This document shows positions 46,700 through 59,027 of a stretch of 64,000 bases of DNA, in pieces. The position numbers and the translations under genes were made by a program. Numbering within the stretch: the stretch's first letter is position 1; every line of letters starts with the position of its first letter. Under the pieces are notes generated by a model. The model was not told the origin of the DNA and made no database searches. It was given only the letters and a program-made list of their open reading frames with translations. Source of the stretch: Cycas panzhihuaensis (lineage: Eukaryota > Cycadophyta); contig CM041465.1 in the NCBI GenBank assembly GCA_023213395.1, positions 112,723,741 to 112,787,740 of the forward strand, in the 5' to 3' direction.

Positions 46700-49335
46700 T
46701 TCATAATGGTAACAAAAATGCTAGTTTTGAATATAATTAAACTATCTAAGAATTTTTTATCTTAGAAGAAATAAGTCAAACATCTTTTGATTCTAAATGA
46801 GTTTTATCCTTATGTATTAGGTAATATACCTAAACCTGCTCCTATACTTAACTCAACTAATCCAAATAATGAGATCCCTCTAGTCCTTGTTACCCTTGCT
46901 ACTTTTAGTGCTAAATATATTATAGCTCTATCCTTCCTTAGTTGTGGAGGATAATATGGATTAAAATATTAAGACAACAAATACTTCTCATGAATCTTAG
47001 AACATTATATATTTCCTTTATGAGTAGAAATATGCTAAAGGTACATTTATATTTCATACCCTTTTTGGCTCTATTACCTCACACATGATTGAAGTTAAGG
47101 GTATTATGAACCAGATAATAACTATTGGAAATCCTACTTCTAATCATGACCTTGATTCTAGTATTATAAATATCCTTCTTCCCATGTACAATTATTTTAT
47201 TTCTTAATTATCTAATTACTTTACTATCATGGACATTAATACATTAGAAGGATTACTATTAAAGGAAGAAGGTATTATGAACCATCAAAGAACAACATCT
47301 TCTTTTAATATTATTCCCACATTTACAACTAAAAATTGATAGATGAATTACTATCAATAGTAGCCACTTGCCCAGTAGTTTAGTTTTATAAATTAAACTA
47401 GCAACCACAGTAAACCAAAGAATAGTAAATAAGATAGAATATTACCTACCTCTATTATGGTAAATTTAGGCATATTATCAATGAGTGTAGAAAAAGAAAA
47501 TCTAATCTCCAACCCATATAGTATAATCCTAGATAATAAGAAGGCTTAAATCAATAATAGAATAGAGGTAATGATTCAGTATACTGAAATCAACTGAGGA
47601 AGTAGTCTTAGGGCAATATTAAAAATTTGTAGTAAAGAGGCTATGTGATTAATAGTCATAACTTGTTCCTTATTGCTCTTTCTACTCATCATTTAAATAA
47701 CTCATGTGGTGTTACTTATCATATGATAAGCATTGAAGAACTTTTAAAAGACAACAAACTTATTCAAATATAGATAGTTATGTTTGGTGATGATATTATA
47801 TATGATGTGGCCAAGATTAGGAAAGATCCTAAAGCCTTAGAAAATTTAAATATTGGTCACCATATCAATAATATCTTATATTTACCTAGTATGAAATAAA
47901 ACCTACTCTTTGTCAATCAAATTAATAAGTATAACTATAATGTACTCTTTAACTAGGATATGTACACTATTTTAGACCACTCAACTAGATAAGTAGTGGC
48001 CATAAGATATGAAGACAATGGTCTTTACAGGATTGATAGTGTGTCACTTTCCTCTATATATAATCAAAACTTAAGTTCCAGTGTGTAGTCTTCTCATGTA
48101 GATAAAAGAAAGCAGATTATTATAGACAACCAACCTATTAAAATCCAAGGTTAATATTCTCATAATAAGGAGCAACCTGCTCAAAAGTATATCAAGGATC
48201 AATTATAGAATCAATATCTTGGTCACCTAAATATATAGAGTCTTAATCCCATCTTTAGACTTTAGATAGTAAATGGGCTACCTAAGATTAAATATAATAA
48301 ATATTTCTATAAAACCTACATAGTTAATAAGTAACACGAGGAACCATTTCAATCCAAGTAAGCTTAGCATTCAACTAAATCATTTGAATTAGTTCACTCA
48401 AATATTTATAGACCTATGTCTAAGCCTTTACTTAATGGAAATTGATATTTTATTACTTTTATTGATGATTATTCTCAAAAAGTTTAGGTCTACTTTTTGA
48501 AGGGCAAGTTTGAATCCTTTAAGAAATTCAAGGAATTCAAAGCTGAAGTTGAAAATAAATCTAGTATAACAATCAAAATATTGTGTACAAATAATAGAGA
48601 TAAGTACATATTAAATTAGTTCACCAGTTTCTATAAAGAACATAGAATTAAACTCTAATTCTCAACCCCTCATACTCCTTAGCAAAATGGTGTTGTTGAA
48701 TGTATGAATCAAGTATTAGTGAATAAGGAAAAAGTAATGGTAAATGCTACAAATATCATTGACTCATTCTAAGCTAAAGCTATTTCTACTACTACTTAGC
48801 TTGTAAATAGGATCCTAACTTTAACCATAAAAATATGACACTTGAGGAGTCTTAGTCAAGATAAAATCCTACAATATCATATCAGAGAACATTCAATTAT
48901 ATCAAATATATATATATATTACAAAATAATATAGAAGGAAACTTGATGATAAAAGCTTGAAGTGTATCTTCATAGGCTATGTACCTAGTTGAAAAGCCTA
49001 CAAGGTGTATGATCCTATTAGAAGATAGGAATATTCACCTTAGAATGTTATATTTATAAAAGCTAAATAGGACTTAGATTAATCGTAGATATAATTTTTG
49101 ATAGATGATGATGATGGGACTATTGAGTTAACCCCAATAGTCCCATCATCATAGTCACATTTTATATTTCACATTTCACCAAATGTGGCAAGCTACTATA
49201 GATGAAGAAATGAATTCCATCATAAAAAATGATACTTAAGAGCTGAATAAGTTGCCTTTAGGAAAGAAGCCAACTGATTATCACTAGCTTTATAAAATAA
49301 AGCATCATGTTAATGACCCCATAAAAAGACATAAA
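46700..49335 (+). pseudogene. Fourth-family copia gag-pol pseudogene, truncated in RT
   Basis: Heavily broken but ordered: gag knuckle 'YYGKFRHIINECRKRK' (about 47452-47500; first Cys pair changed to Tyr); protease-to-linker block 'LYLPSMK' (47878-47900); GAG-pre-integrase 'QYLGHLNI' (48212-48235); integrase 'FITFIDDYSQKV' (48450-48487), 'TPHTP', then 'QNGVVECMNQVL' (48665-48718), 'KLDDKSLKCIFIGYVPS' (48938-48990) and 'AYKVYDPI'; RT beginning 'PNVASYY' in one frame or Trp-Gln-Ala-Thr in another (about 49178), then stopping near 49335 at the region where 'KARLVAKG' is expected. RT core and RNase H are lost. The intervening sequence 49336-49652 is unrelated. Confidence 0.82.
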
Positions 49336-49652
49336 GCCCATCATAAGTGAAGGAGTGAGGTCAGAGCAAAGTGAAACATTACAAAGACATTAGTAATAAA
49401 CCAAATAATTAACATAACCTCCATAAAATAGTGGTGGTATTCAAAAACACCTTTGGGCCATGAGGCCCATTTAAATAGATAGGTCATTGGGCTTACCCAA
49501 TGTCTACCATCATTGGTGTTAAAAAACACCATTAAAAAAATATGTAAGTAGGTCATCTAGGATGGATAGAGTTAACCCCATACCACCTAATGCTGACACA
49601 CCCTTTTAGATATTAACCTAATGAACATTATTCTAATATATCTCCCCTATAA
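49336..49652. other. Unassigned spacer before the gag-only element
   Basis: Contains a small hairpin, 'tggtgttaaaaaacacca' (49516-49533). 'acctaatg' and 'accccataccacctaatg' echo in reverse the end of the LTR at 52025-52347, so it may be a fragment of a related LTR. No coding. Confidence 0.35.
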
Positions 49653-50047
49653 TATTATTTAGATTAATGCTCATCACCCCACTCCCACCTTCCAACCAGG
49701 AGTGCACACCTCACTCTCATCAATTTACACGTGTGGATGCTCATATGTGAAGGTAAGTATAAGGTAAGGTTGATTTGATTTAAGTTAATTTAAGTTAAGT
49801 TAAGTTATTATTTTATTGTTATTTAAATTTTAGAGGTTGAAGAGTTTCCCTCCTCCTCCAAACTATATATTTTGAGGGGTGTTCAACCCTGGTGTCTTTA
49901 GACACCCCCTATTTTTGGATATTTATAATGCTCTCTCTCAACAATGGATTAAATATAAATGATCTTGTGTTTATGCAACAATGATGTATTGATCTATAAT
50001 TTATTTGTATATGTTCTACCCTATTTTCCATCTATTATTTTCCTATA
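49653..50047 (+). repeat. 5' LTR of the gag-only element
   Basis: Matches the split 3' LTR: 'cccactcccaccttccaacc' (49679 and 51970), the taagttaattt/ttaagtt pentamer array (about 49789-49808 and 56152-56185) and the hairpin 'ggtgtctttagacacc' (49890 and 56270). Confidence 0.88.
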
Positions 50048-50049
50048 TT

Positions 50050-50061
50050 TGGTATCAGATC
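50050..50061 (+). promoter_or_regulatory. Primer binding site of the gag-only element
   Basis: tggtatcagatc matches the initiator-Met PBS except the second-last position. Confidence 0.85.
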
Positions 50062-51237
50062 TTGGTTTAGCTCCTACATTTTTTTTCGTTTACGTTGTTT
50101 CTTTTTTATATATAAAATATATATATACTTCTTATAATAAGTGTGTCAATTTCTTCTCTTATATCCTTGATTTTTTTTCATTATCTTTGATTCACTTTTG
50201 CCCTGCTATTATGCCATTTGTGTAATCATGATGGCAATAACATATCTTTATTCCTTTAATTTTATTTTTTATTTTTTATTTTTTATAAGGTTTTTTAAAA
50301 AATTAAGATAAATTATATAAAATTTAAAATCTAAAGTTTTTAAAGAGCGTAAGCCCCTTTTATCTTTAGCCCTTAGCTTTATTAAGCCCTCACGTGATCC
50401 TTAGCTAGTTTAAAAGGGTCTTTTCAACTTTATAACCTTTTTTATTTATTATTTATTTTTTATTTTACATAGGGTACTTGGAAAATTTTTATCATATTTT
50501 TTGAATGGGTCATCAGTTTCTAGAGAACCCTATCCCATTACATCTAGAATTTTCTAAAGTATAATTTTGACTAGTCATATGATCTATTTAGAGCTGATTT
50601 GACCCATTTTCAGTTAGTTTAAAGCCAGTCATTCATTTTCAAAGCCATTAAAGTCAAAGTACTTAATAGCCTCCAAGTTGTCATTATTACATATTTTTAT
50701 ATATTATTTCTTAAAAATTTCAATTGAAAAGTATATTAAGCAGCTCTCTAAATTATATTTGACCATTTTACATTATTCTATAATGTTTTATTAGCGTTTT
50801 TATAATATTTTCAACCCCAAGCTCCTATTAAGCCTCAAAATGAGGATTATATCTTTGGTTCATTAAAATATTGACTTATAAGAACCTGTTTTCAAAACAG
50901 TTAGTTCCATTGAATAGTTCTTTTGTTAATCTTCATACTAGTATAATTTCACATTATTCTGATATTGTTTAGTATAGATTTGAAGCTGTTAAACTTAAGC
51001 ATTTAAGATACCCCTTCATTTAAAAAAATAAAAGGTTAAGACTTCTTTATTTATTATCATCAAATTTTAATTCAGATTTGCATAATTAAAAGAATCTTAG
51101 TTACATTTAAAATTTGCTTATATATTCATCATATTTTAAATTTTATTTAAAATTATATCTTATAAGTTTGTTATTTATTGAGTTTTTTTGACTTGGTAAA
51201 AGCATATTACTTTTTATATACTAAAGTTTTTGGTAAA

Positions 51238-51930
51238 ATGACAATCAATCTTAATGAAGTACACTTTCCTATATTTGATGGCCATAATTTTTGACTATAG
51301 CATCAAACAATGCAACATTATTTTATTATAGATGATCTTTAAAAATATCTATAAGATGACTATGATGTTAATATTAAGAAAAGTGTTAAAAAAGATAATG
51401 AAGCATTAGCTTTACTATTTTGTACTATAGATGATGATGTCTTTTCTAAAGTTTATGAACTAACAACTTTCAAATCTATATGAGATATTTTGATTTCTAC
51501 TTATGCGGGAGATACCCTCAATGAATTTAAAATTGATGTTGAGCGTGTGAGACAGGTGCCAGAATAGGTGGATTGTAATGAAAAGACTAAGGAAGATTTA
51601 AGTCAAATACATGATCATCTTGTTACACAAGAACATGATCCTCCATTTGAGGGGGAGAGATATGATGATATGATAGTTACTCATAACACAAAGTTTTTAA
51701 AAATTAAAGTTAAAGTTCCAAGAGACAAAGTCAAAGTTACAACCACTCATCCACATTTGAATCAAGTTTCATTTACTTACATATTTTTTGCACCATTCAA
51801 TGGCAAAGACACATACATTACAAAAAGGATGAAGCAAGTTAATATAGATCAAGCTATAAAACATATCTTCAAATTTTTTTTCAAGTATAAATTCCATAAG
51901 TTTAAAGAGAAGACGAGTTGTTCATGATGA
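51238..51930 (+). pseudogene. Copia gag fragment joined to an unrecognised open frame
   Basis: From atg 51238, 'MTINLNEVHFPIFDGHNF' with a stop where the conserved Trp is expected, then 'ALALLFCTIDDDVFSKVYEL' and 'ILISTYAGDTLNEF' (to about 51532) is UBN2-type copia gag. After a stop at 51565 an open stretch of 119 codons (51568-51927) begins 'MDCNEKTKEDLSQIHDHLVT'. It is basic, with VKVP/DKVKVT repeats, and I do not recognise it. It ends just before the PPT. It may be the fused remains of the 3' coding end after an internal deletion, or foreign sequence. Confidence 0.6.
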
Positions 51931-51933
51931 CTG

Positions 51934-51946
51934 TTAAGGGGGAGAA
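51934..51946 (+). promoter_or_regulatory. Polypurine tract of the gag-only element
   Basis: ttaagggggagaa directly before the LTR start tattgggg. Confidence 0.85.
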
Positions 51947-52024
51947 TATTGGGGTTAATGCTCCTCACCCCACTCCCACCTTCCAACCAGGAATGCACAT
52001 GTCACTCTCATCAATTTACACGTG

Positions 52025-52347
52025 TGTTAGAAAACATAGCTGAAGCAAACAAGATCGATAGAATCTTTCACATTAGGCAGCTTACAAGCAAAAGTAGATC
52101 TCACAGGACACCATATTACCATGGGAAACCCTTACGGGTGAAAACCCACAAATGAATAATATTTACATTATGACAAAATGATAATTCATAAAGATGGACT
52201 TTGATCTATATTTATAGATCTAAAGTACCAAGTATAATCATAATTATATCCATTAGGTCACCACAATTGAGACAATTCCACCACATAATTAGGCTCATAA
52301 ATAGAAGGCCCACTTTACATTAGGTGGTATGGTCACATTTTTTAACA
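52025..52347 (-). repeat. 3' LTR of the non-autonomous element
   Basis: 323 bp, next to the PPT. Contains 'ctataaatatagatc' on the minus strand, a TATA-like box. Confidence 0.9.
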
Positions 52348-55300
52348 TCCCCTCTTAATGTAAATGTGGGGCAATAAGGATTATCATTGGGAATAAATCC
52401 CCTCTCAAGGATAACCTTACTCAACCCAATATGCATGAATGCCAATGTAGCGATTTTCACTTGGATGTAACGGTGCCATGCCTCATATGTGCTCAATTCT
52501 TTGGAAATGCTCCAATAAACCTACAACCATACAACTCTCTCTGCACCTGACACTTCGTCCATTCAACTCAGCCATATTCCTCTCACTAAACCAAGAGGAT
52601 GAGCCACTTTTGCTATGTGAATCACCTCTTCAAGTCTTCATTAAGGAACACTAATATGATACGATACCCAACTAACTGAAGCTACTGAAGTAAGGATCAA
52701 ACAGGCCATAAACATAGAGACTGGTGCTAAATATCTCATCATACCTCAATCCTTCTTCCTGCTAGACACCCTACATAACAAGCTTACCAACTTGCAAACC
52801 AACCAGGTACTTGCTTCAATACAGCTCTCCATCGTGAATTTATACTCACTGGAACGTTGGTATCTATCTCAAGTTTTGACTGGCATGCTGATCCATGATC
52901 TTCCATCATCCTACAAGTCTTCAACTGTCAATAGAATATGGGGTTGCAATCCATGTCACTTCATCTAATAACTCCTTATCATCAACCTGTCACTAAATCC
53001 TACTTCCATCTCAAGCACAATGTTAGGCAAATAAACCTCCACAACTGCTGAAATAATGACTCAGAAAAGTGAAGCAATGAAGGATAAAACCTGTAACCAA
53101 ATGACACTTAGCATGATACGTCAACAACTCTATAACATCTAGACTGATCACATGCATTTCCCCTTGCAGATCACACTGTTTGTAAGTTGAACAATCCATA
53201 GGCTTCAAACGCTTGCAATCCTGCTACTGCAATCTTCGTCTTAGATGTGTGCACTTCAATGCACCAAGGGAAACAAATGGAAGGCTTTTGACTTGGTCTA
53301 AACACAAAACAAGAGGGGAAATTATGCCACGAACAGTCACAAAAGGGGTACCCATACCTGTCACACATACTTATGCCATCAAATCATGGGAGGCAAACCT
53401 TAACCTGCACCAACCTCACCATCTGTATCATGATACACACCTGTAATGTAACCTAACAGGCCAACTATATACATACCATGACAAAGGCATAACTGATTTT
53501 AAGGCTTCTCATCTTAGACCTTTCCATTCACACTTTAATTTCATTAAGCACTTTACTTCGGTTCTACATCAGACTTGTTCAGATATGCACCCATGTTGAA
53601 CCAACATCAAACAAGGCCACACACCTTATACTATCAACAGTCTAACTACCATTCAAACAAGCAAATTCTAAACCTCATCACCTCATAGATATCTGATGCA
53701 ACTGAACTCGAATGTAATCCATTAATAAATCACATATATTTCACTTAATCATATAAATCTCACTAATTTTGTGTAATGATCAATGCCATACTCAAATAGT
53801 AATAGAGTTTGTAATAAGTCGTAATCCAGGTATCTCAAACATGCTCTTACTTTTCTCTTTGCCCAATCTCACCTTTAAAACCTACTCAAAACTCGCCCAA
53901 AACTTGCCATGTACCACACATGCAACAAGCACATATCATCGCCATCTTTGCCCATAAATCTCCTTTATGTAAGACACATACTTAGTCACCTCTTCACTCA
54001 GCTCACTCTCCCATACAATTGTATGTAAGAGAGTCTCAAACAGTCGCCAAATAGATACCAACAAAGGGTTCATATTTCACCTCTAAATATCACCATGCAA
54101 TCACATCATTATACCACCTCATCATTTCACCATTGATACCTTATACGAACTTCATATATGTCACCATTATATCAACACCTCATATGTCACCATATCAACA
54201 TGAAGTTGTATAAATATATTTAGGTCACTTACATACTTTCATCAAAAGACCAAAAGAAACAAGGCATCATGATGACAATGTATAAAAAAGGGCACCCATA
54301 TATTAAAGCAACTCCAATTTGTGTGATCATAATAAAAAAAGAATGACTTCATGAAAAGTGTACTTCAACCTTCAAAAGTGTTTTATAAAATACAATGGTC
54401 AAAGAGTATATATGAAATTGCTCATATATATATTGAATGGCAATTCAATGTATAAAGGAAATGATGGCATAATGCGAGACTTTATATATCCACGACTGCA
54501 CGAGTGACATTATATGATGAGTTGCTATGACTTCAAGATAATACATATACTGAGAAACCCCAGAGGACAAACTACATATCCATCACACAGAAAACGATGG
54601 CTAACAATCCAAGACGTAGAATACGCAGACTAAGAAAACCCTGAGAGATGGCCAGCATATTATCACGGCTATACATCTGCATCACTCAAACTGAAAATAA
54701 ATGGCTCACGCAGGTAACGTAACAGCCATGGGTAAAACGGCTTCATCACATAGCGCAGACACATAAGAAAATCACAAAGGGTAGATAGATTATTTCAATA
54801 TGTAGTCCATACAGCGCAATTTCATATAGACGTAATCAGCGGCTGAATATAGATATGGGACTGAAGAGAATCATGTTGGAAATTATTAATGTTCAAACAA
54901 TCATAATCACTGCATGAACAGATTAAAACATAGTATGGCTAACACTGCAATTACTGTGAATACATAACTATGGCATAAACAGTAAGTACAATTGGGTGAA
55001 ATCACCATACAAACAATGACACTAATGACTATATCATTGCATATGCATATTCATAAGAATGGCAAGTATAATTGGGTGAAATCACCATACAAACAATGAC
55101 ACTGATGACTATATCATTGCATATGCATATTCACAAGGGCATATCCATTTAACATAGATCAACCAACAAATCAAATAGGTGATCAAAATAGTCGGTTTAT
55201 ATATATATCATGCACTCAACATTCAATGTGCAACAATATAAATATGGCTACATATATATTAACGTATAGGTGACTGAAATTAATCGGTTAATATATTATA

Positions 55301-55759
55301 CATAGCGACTCAAATATACCAGCAAACCCTAGATTTGTCAACCAGGTGAATATGTAATAAGCATACCTTTAACTATTTGACCGTATAATGACTTCACGAC
55401 ACTACAACAACTCACTAGGGTTTCTGCACTCTCCCACCGGCAATAGGGGGCTGGCAACCATCTCTAAGGTGCACAAACTCAATGGCAATATCAAACAGAG
55501 GATCTGACACCTTCAACAGGGTCAAACGACTCTCACATGGTTGTAAATGGAGTCAACGCATATCCATACATCTCCATATGAATCAAAATACTTGCAAATA
55601 AGAGTAGAAGGCACTTGGGGATCCACTAGTGATCATCTGCACTCTGTGGCTACTCTGCAGGGTTATCAGGCATGCCAATCTACAAAGGGGAAGCCAGCAT
55701 GACCTAGCACCATCGATTGGACCACCGACAATATTCACTTACCAGTGTTGAACCTCCAC
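52348..55759 (-). other. Interior of the non-autonomous element, no coding recognised
   Basis: Less AT-rich than its surroundings, with several open frames of 60-80 codons on either strand (for example 53213-53446) that match nothing I know. An imperfect direct repeat of about 80 bp lies at 54984-55063 and 55064-55140 ('aattgggtgaaatcaccata' at both 54990 and 55070). Confidence 0.6.
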
Positions 55760-55771
55760 GCTCTAATACCA
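55760..55771 (-). promoter_or_regulatory. Primer binding site of the non-autonomous element
   Basis: gctctaatacca on the plus strand is TGGTATTAGAGC on the minus strand, the initiator-Met PBS with one C-to-T change. Confidence 0.92.
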
Positions 55772-56094
55772 TGTTAGAAAACGCAACTGAAGAAAACAAG
55801 ATCGACAGAATCTTTCACATCAGGCAGATTACAAGCAGAAGTAGATCTCATGAGATACCATATTGCTGTGGGAAACCCTTACAGGTGAAAACCCACAAAT
55901 GAATAATATTTACATTATGACAAAATGATAATTCATAAAGATGGACTTTGATCTATATTTATAGATCTAAAGTGCCAAGTATAATCATAATTACATCCAT
56001 TAGGTCACCACAATCGAGACAATTCCACCACATAATTAGGCTTATAAATAGGAGGCCCACTTTACATTAGGTGGTATGGTCACATTTTTTAACA
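55772..56094 (-). repeat. 5' LTR of the non-autonomous element
   Basis: 323 bp, pair of 52025-52347, flanked by PBS on its left and the TSD on its right. Confidence 0.9.
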
Positions 56095-56301
56095 ATGTGG
56101 GTACTTACATGTGAAGGTAAGTATAAGGTAAGGTTGATTTGATTTAAGTTAATTTAAGTTAAGTTTATTTGAGTTAAGTTAAGTTATTATTTTATTGTTA
56201 TTTAAATTTTAAGGGTTGAGGAGTTTCTCTCCTCCCCCAAACTATATATTTTAAGGGGTGTGCAACCTTGGTGTCTTTAGACACCACCTACTTTTGGATA
56301 T

Positions 56302-59027
56302 TGGACGCGCTGCTACGGGATAACTACCTAACTGATAGGTGTAAGGGAGAGTGAGTGGTGGAATGATAGAAAGTGGGGCCTAAAAGCTGGGAAACTATCA
56401 CGCAGAGCGCCCCGTGCGCCAGAGCGTGAGTTCGGGATCTGTAATGGAGTATGGCTACTATCGGGTGACCCTTCACTGCTTCGAATAAGGGGTGGAGGTG
56501 CGTAGGGCAAACCTAGGTTGACCTGGGAATAGGACCCTCCCACCCTTGGGTGGCCAGAAGGGGGGAAGAGAGGACCTAATGGAGATAGGCCAAGAGCAAG
56601 CCTACACAACCTAACCGGGTACACGAGTGATGCGGGAAGCAAGGCACTCGTGTGGTTAAGGAGAGAGGAGGAAAGGTAAGGGAGAGGAGGACTCCTACAA
56701 TCTTTCTTACGAATGATAAAGATGCATGAAGCAAGACAAACGAATCGCAAACAAGTACCAAACCAATTTTCCCCTTTTATCTTTCAATGTGCTAATTACT
56801 ACAAGAGAAATAAAAGGAAAAGAAAGGGTAGCAGAGGGGAACGAAATGTGCACCTGGACCGAAGGCATGTGAGACGAAGTAGCCTTCTCAAGGAGCACCC
56901 AACCACTCCGCGCGACGTACTGGATGCGAGATGTTGCGGTGGACAAAAGAGGGGGCTTCCTTACCTTCCCCAGAAAATTAAATGCGATGCCAAGAAAGAA
57001 AGGAAGCAGTAACTAATAAGTGAAGCAGCATAAAAATATAACGCATACAAAGGTGCTTACCGGTAGCGAGGCCAACGGACGATGTACTCCACGTTTCCCA
57101 AATACCTGCAAGTAATAGTGGTCTCTCTCTCTTCTCGAAGGAAGAACGCTAACATGCAGTACAAAACTCTAACGATATACGCCTAAGTAACATAAATGAG
57201 AATCTGAATATACATGCGTTAGTGTTAGCCCAACAATGAAAATACCAAAGGAAAGTGACCAAGGTGAAAGTAAATGACCGGGTAAGCCTCGGAGTGGCCT
57301 ACCTCCCGCAAATGGCGCCCAAACCTCCCCCCAAGAACCACGAGGCAGCGAGGAGAACGTCAAGAGCAAGGGCTGGAAAATGGCAGCAAAAAGGGGCAAA
57401 GAGAGGCCCAAGGGTACCCACGGCGAACCGGGATGCTATGAGGAGCAAATCGGGTGACCCGGGGAAGAAAGGTGGAGCAAGAAACCAGCGGTTGGGACTT
57501 ATGAGTGATGCCCAAACCCGAGCAAAGGCCCCAAATCAGCGCTGCAACTTGTGACAGCGCTAGTTTGGGCAACCAAAGGGAGCCTTCAAACCCTTGTTTG
57601 CAAGCCAAGGATAGCACGGGGCTAGAGGGAGGTTTTGGAGGGCTTAGAGCCGCCTAGGGAGCACGGAAGGTGGTACGGAATCTGGATGCGCTGCTACGGG
57701 ATAACCGCCTGACTGATAGGCGCGGGGGAGAGATGGTGACGAAACGGTAGGAAGTGGAACCTACAAGGCAAGCAACTACCACGCAGAAGCGCCTGCGCCG
57801 GAGCGAGTTCGGATCCGCAATGGAGTATGGCTACTATCGGGTGACCCTTCACCACCTTGAGCGAAGGGCGAAGATACGAGGACGAACCCGGGTTGACTGG
57901 GAGTAGGCCCTCCCACCCTTGGGTGGCGGAAGGGAGAGAGAAAGAACCTAACAAGGATAGGCCAAGAACAATCCCACGCAATCTAACCGCATACGAGCGA
58001 TGCGGTGAAGCAAGAGCCAAGGCGGCTAAGGAAGAGGGAGGAAGGGTAAGAGAGGAAGACTCCTACAACCTTTCCTACGAACAACAAAAGTACATGCAAC
58101 AAGGCAAACAAATTGCAAACTAATACAAAAGGCAATTTTTCCCTTTAATCTTCGATGTTCTAATTACTAGGAAAAGAATAAAAGAAGGAAAAAGACCGTG
58201 GGTAGCGAAGAGGAACTGAGCGTGCACCGGGCCAAGGCGTGAGAGATGGCGTAGCCTTCAGAAGAGCACCCAAACTACTCATGGCGTATCGGATGTGGAA
58301 TGTAGCATGAAGCGAAAAGGGGCTTCCTTACCTTCCCGTGAAAAATAAATGCGATAATCAAGGAAGGAAAGAAACGCTAACTAACAAATGAGATAGCATA
58401 AAATATGACACATGCAAGGGGCGCCACGGGAAGGGGGCACCCGCAACGTTCTCCGCTGGCCCCGAGTAATTGTAGCAACAAAGGTCTCCCTCCGCCGAGG
58501 GGAGACACCTATATGCAACACAAAGATCTAGCAATATATGTCTAACAACATAAACGAGAGTCTAAATGTACATGCATCAGTGTTAGTCCAATAAGGAAAA
58601 TACCAAAGAAGAACGGTCCAAATGAAAGGAAACAACAGTGGTAAGCCTGAGTGGCCTCACACCGCAAATGGTGCCCAAACCTCTCCCCAAGAGCCACGGG
58701 CGTGAGGAGAAAGTCAAGACTCAAGGCCGGAAAACTACTGCAAGGAGGGGCAAGAAAGACCCAAAGACACCCACGAGGAACCGGATGCTACGGGAGCAAA
58801 CCGCAACCGGGGAGCAAAGGTGGAGCAAGAACCCACGGTTGGGGCCTATGGATGGCACCCAAACTCGAATAAAGGGTCCCAAATCACACGCAACTTGTGA
58901 CAAATACCGGGTTTGGGCAACCAAGGGAGCCTTCAACCCTTGTTTGCAAGCCAAGAGTAGCACGGGCGAGAGGGAGGCTTTGAGGGCTTTGAGCCGCTTG
59001 GGGAGCGTGGAAGGTGGTGCGAATCCA
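56302..59027. repeat. Two GC-rich tandem units of about 1.35-1.38 kb
   Basis: Unit 1 is 56302-57682 and unit 2 is 57683 to about 59027. Starts 'tggacgcgctgctacgggat' and 'tggatgcgctgctacgggat'; shared blocks throughout, for example 'atggagtatggctactatcg' (56441, 57820), 'ccttcaaacccttgtttgca' vs its near copy (57582, 58929). Units differ by many substitutions and small indels. Long apparent frames on both strands follow from GC richness and are not conserved between units, so I call no protein. Its position downstream (minus sense) of gypsy integrase fits the known habit of Tat/Ogre-type elements to carry tandem repeats in the 3' untranslated region. Confidence 0.85.

Larger units (their letters stand above)
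52025..56094 (-). mobile_element. Non-autonomous LTR retrotransposon (4,070 bp, LARD-like) nested in an LTR
   Basis: LTRs of 323 bp at 52025-52347 and 55772-56094, TGTTAG...TTAACA on the plus strand. PBS on the minus strand at 55771-55760 and PPT on the minus strand next to the left LTR (tttacattaagagggga, 52364-52348), so it is oriented minus. TSD acgtg (52020-52024) and atgtg (56095-56099), one transition apart. LTRs differ at roughly 21 of 323 positions by eye (about 6.5%), so it is younger than Element 2. The 3.4-kb interior has no gag, protease, integrase or RT that I can see; it must have depended on enzymes from another element. Confidence 0.9.
49653..56301 (+). mobile_element. Short gag-only copia-type LTR element, 3' LTR interrupted
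   Basis: 5' LTR 49653 to about 50047, PBS 50050-50061, interior to 51946 and 3' LTR starting 51947. The 3' LTR is split by the element at 52025-56094, resumes at 56100, and is cut off at about 56301 by the GC-rich region before reaching the end present in the 5' LTR (which has about 130 bp more). The interior of 1.9 kb carries gag but no pol. Right TSD is lost with the truncated LTR. Confidence 0.85.
51947..56301 (+). repeat. 3' LTR of the gag-only element in two pieces
   Basis: Piece 1 is 51947-52024 and piece 2 is about 56095-56301, with the 4.07-kb element between. Piece 2 stops at 'cttttggatat'; the 5' LTR continues 'ttataatgctc' at this point (about 49923). Confidence 0.85.

Noticed and set aside
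50050-50061. tRNA gene suggested by tggtatcagatc
   Set aside because: Only the 12-bp PBS is present, with no cloverleaf-forming sequence around it. The same applies at 3239, 31154, 32370 and 55760.
49341-50225. Aromatic-rich frames near the 5' LTR of the gag-only element
   Set aside because: They cross the LTR, PBS and leader, so coding is implausible.
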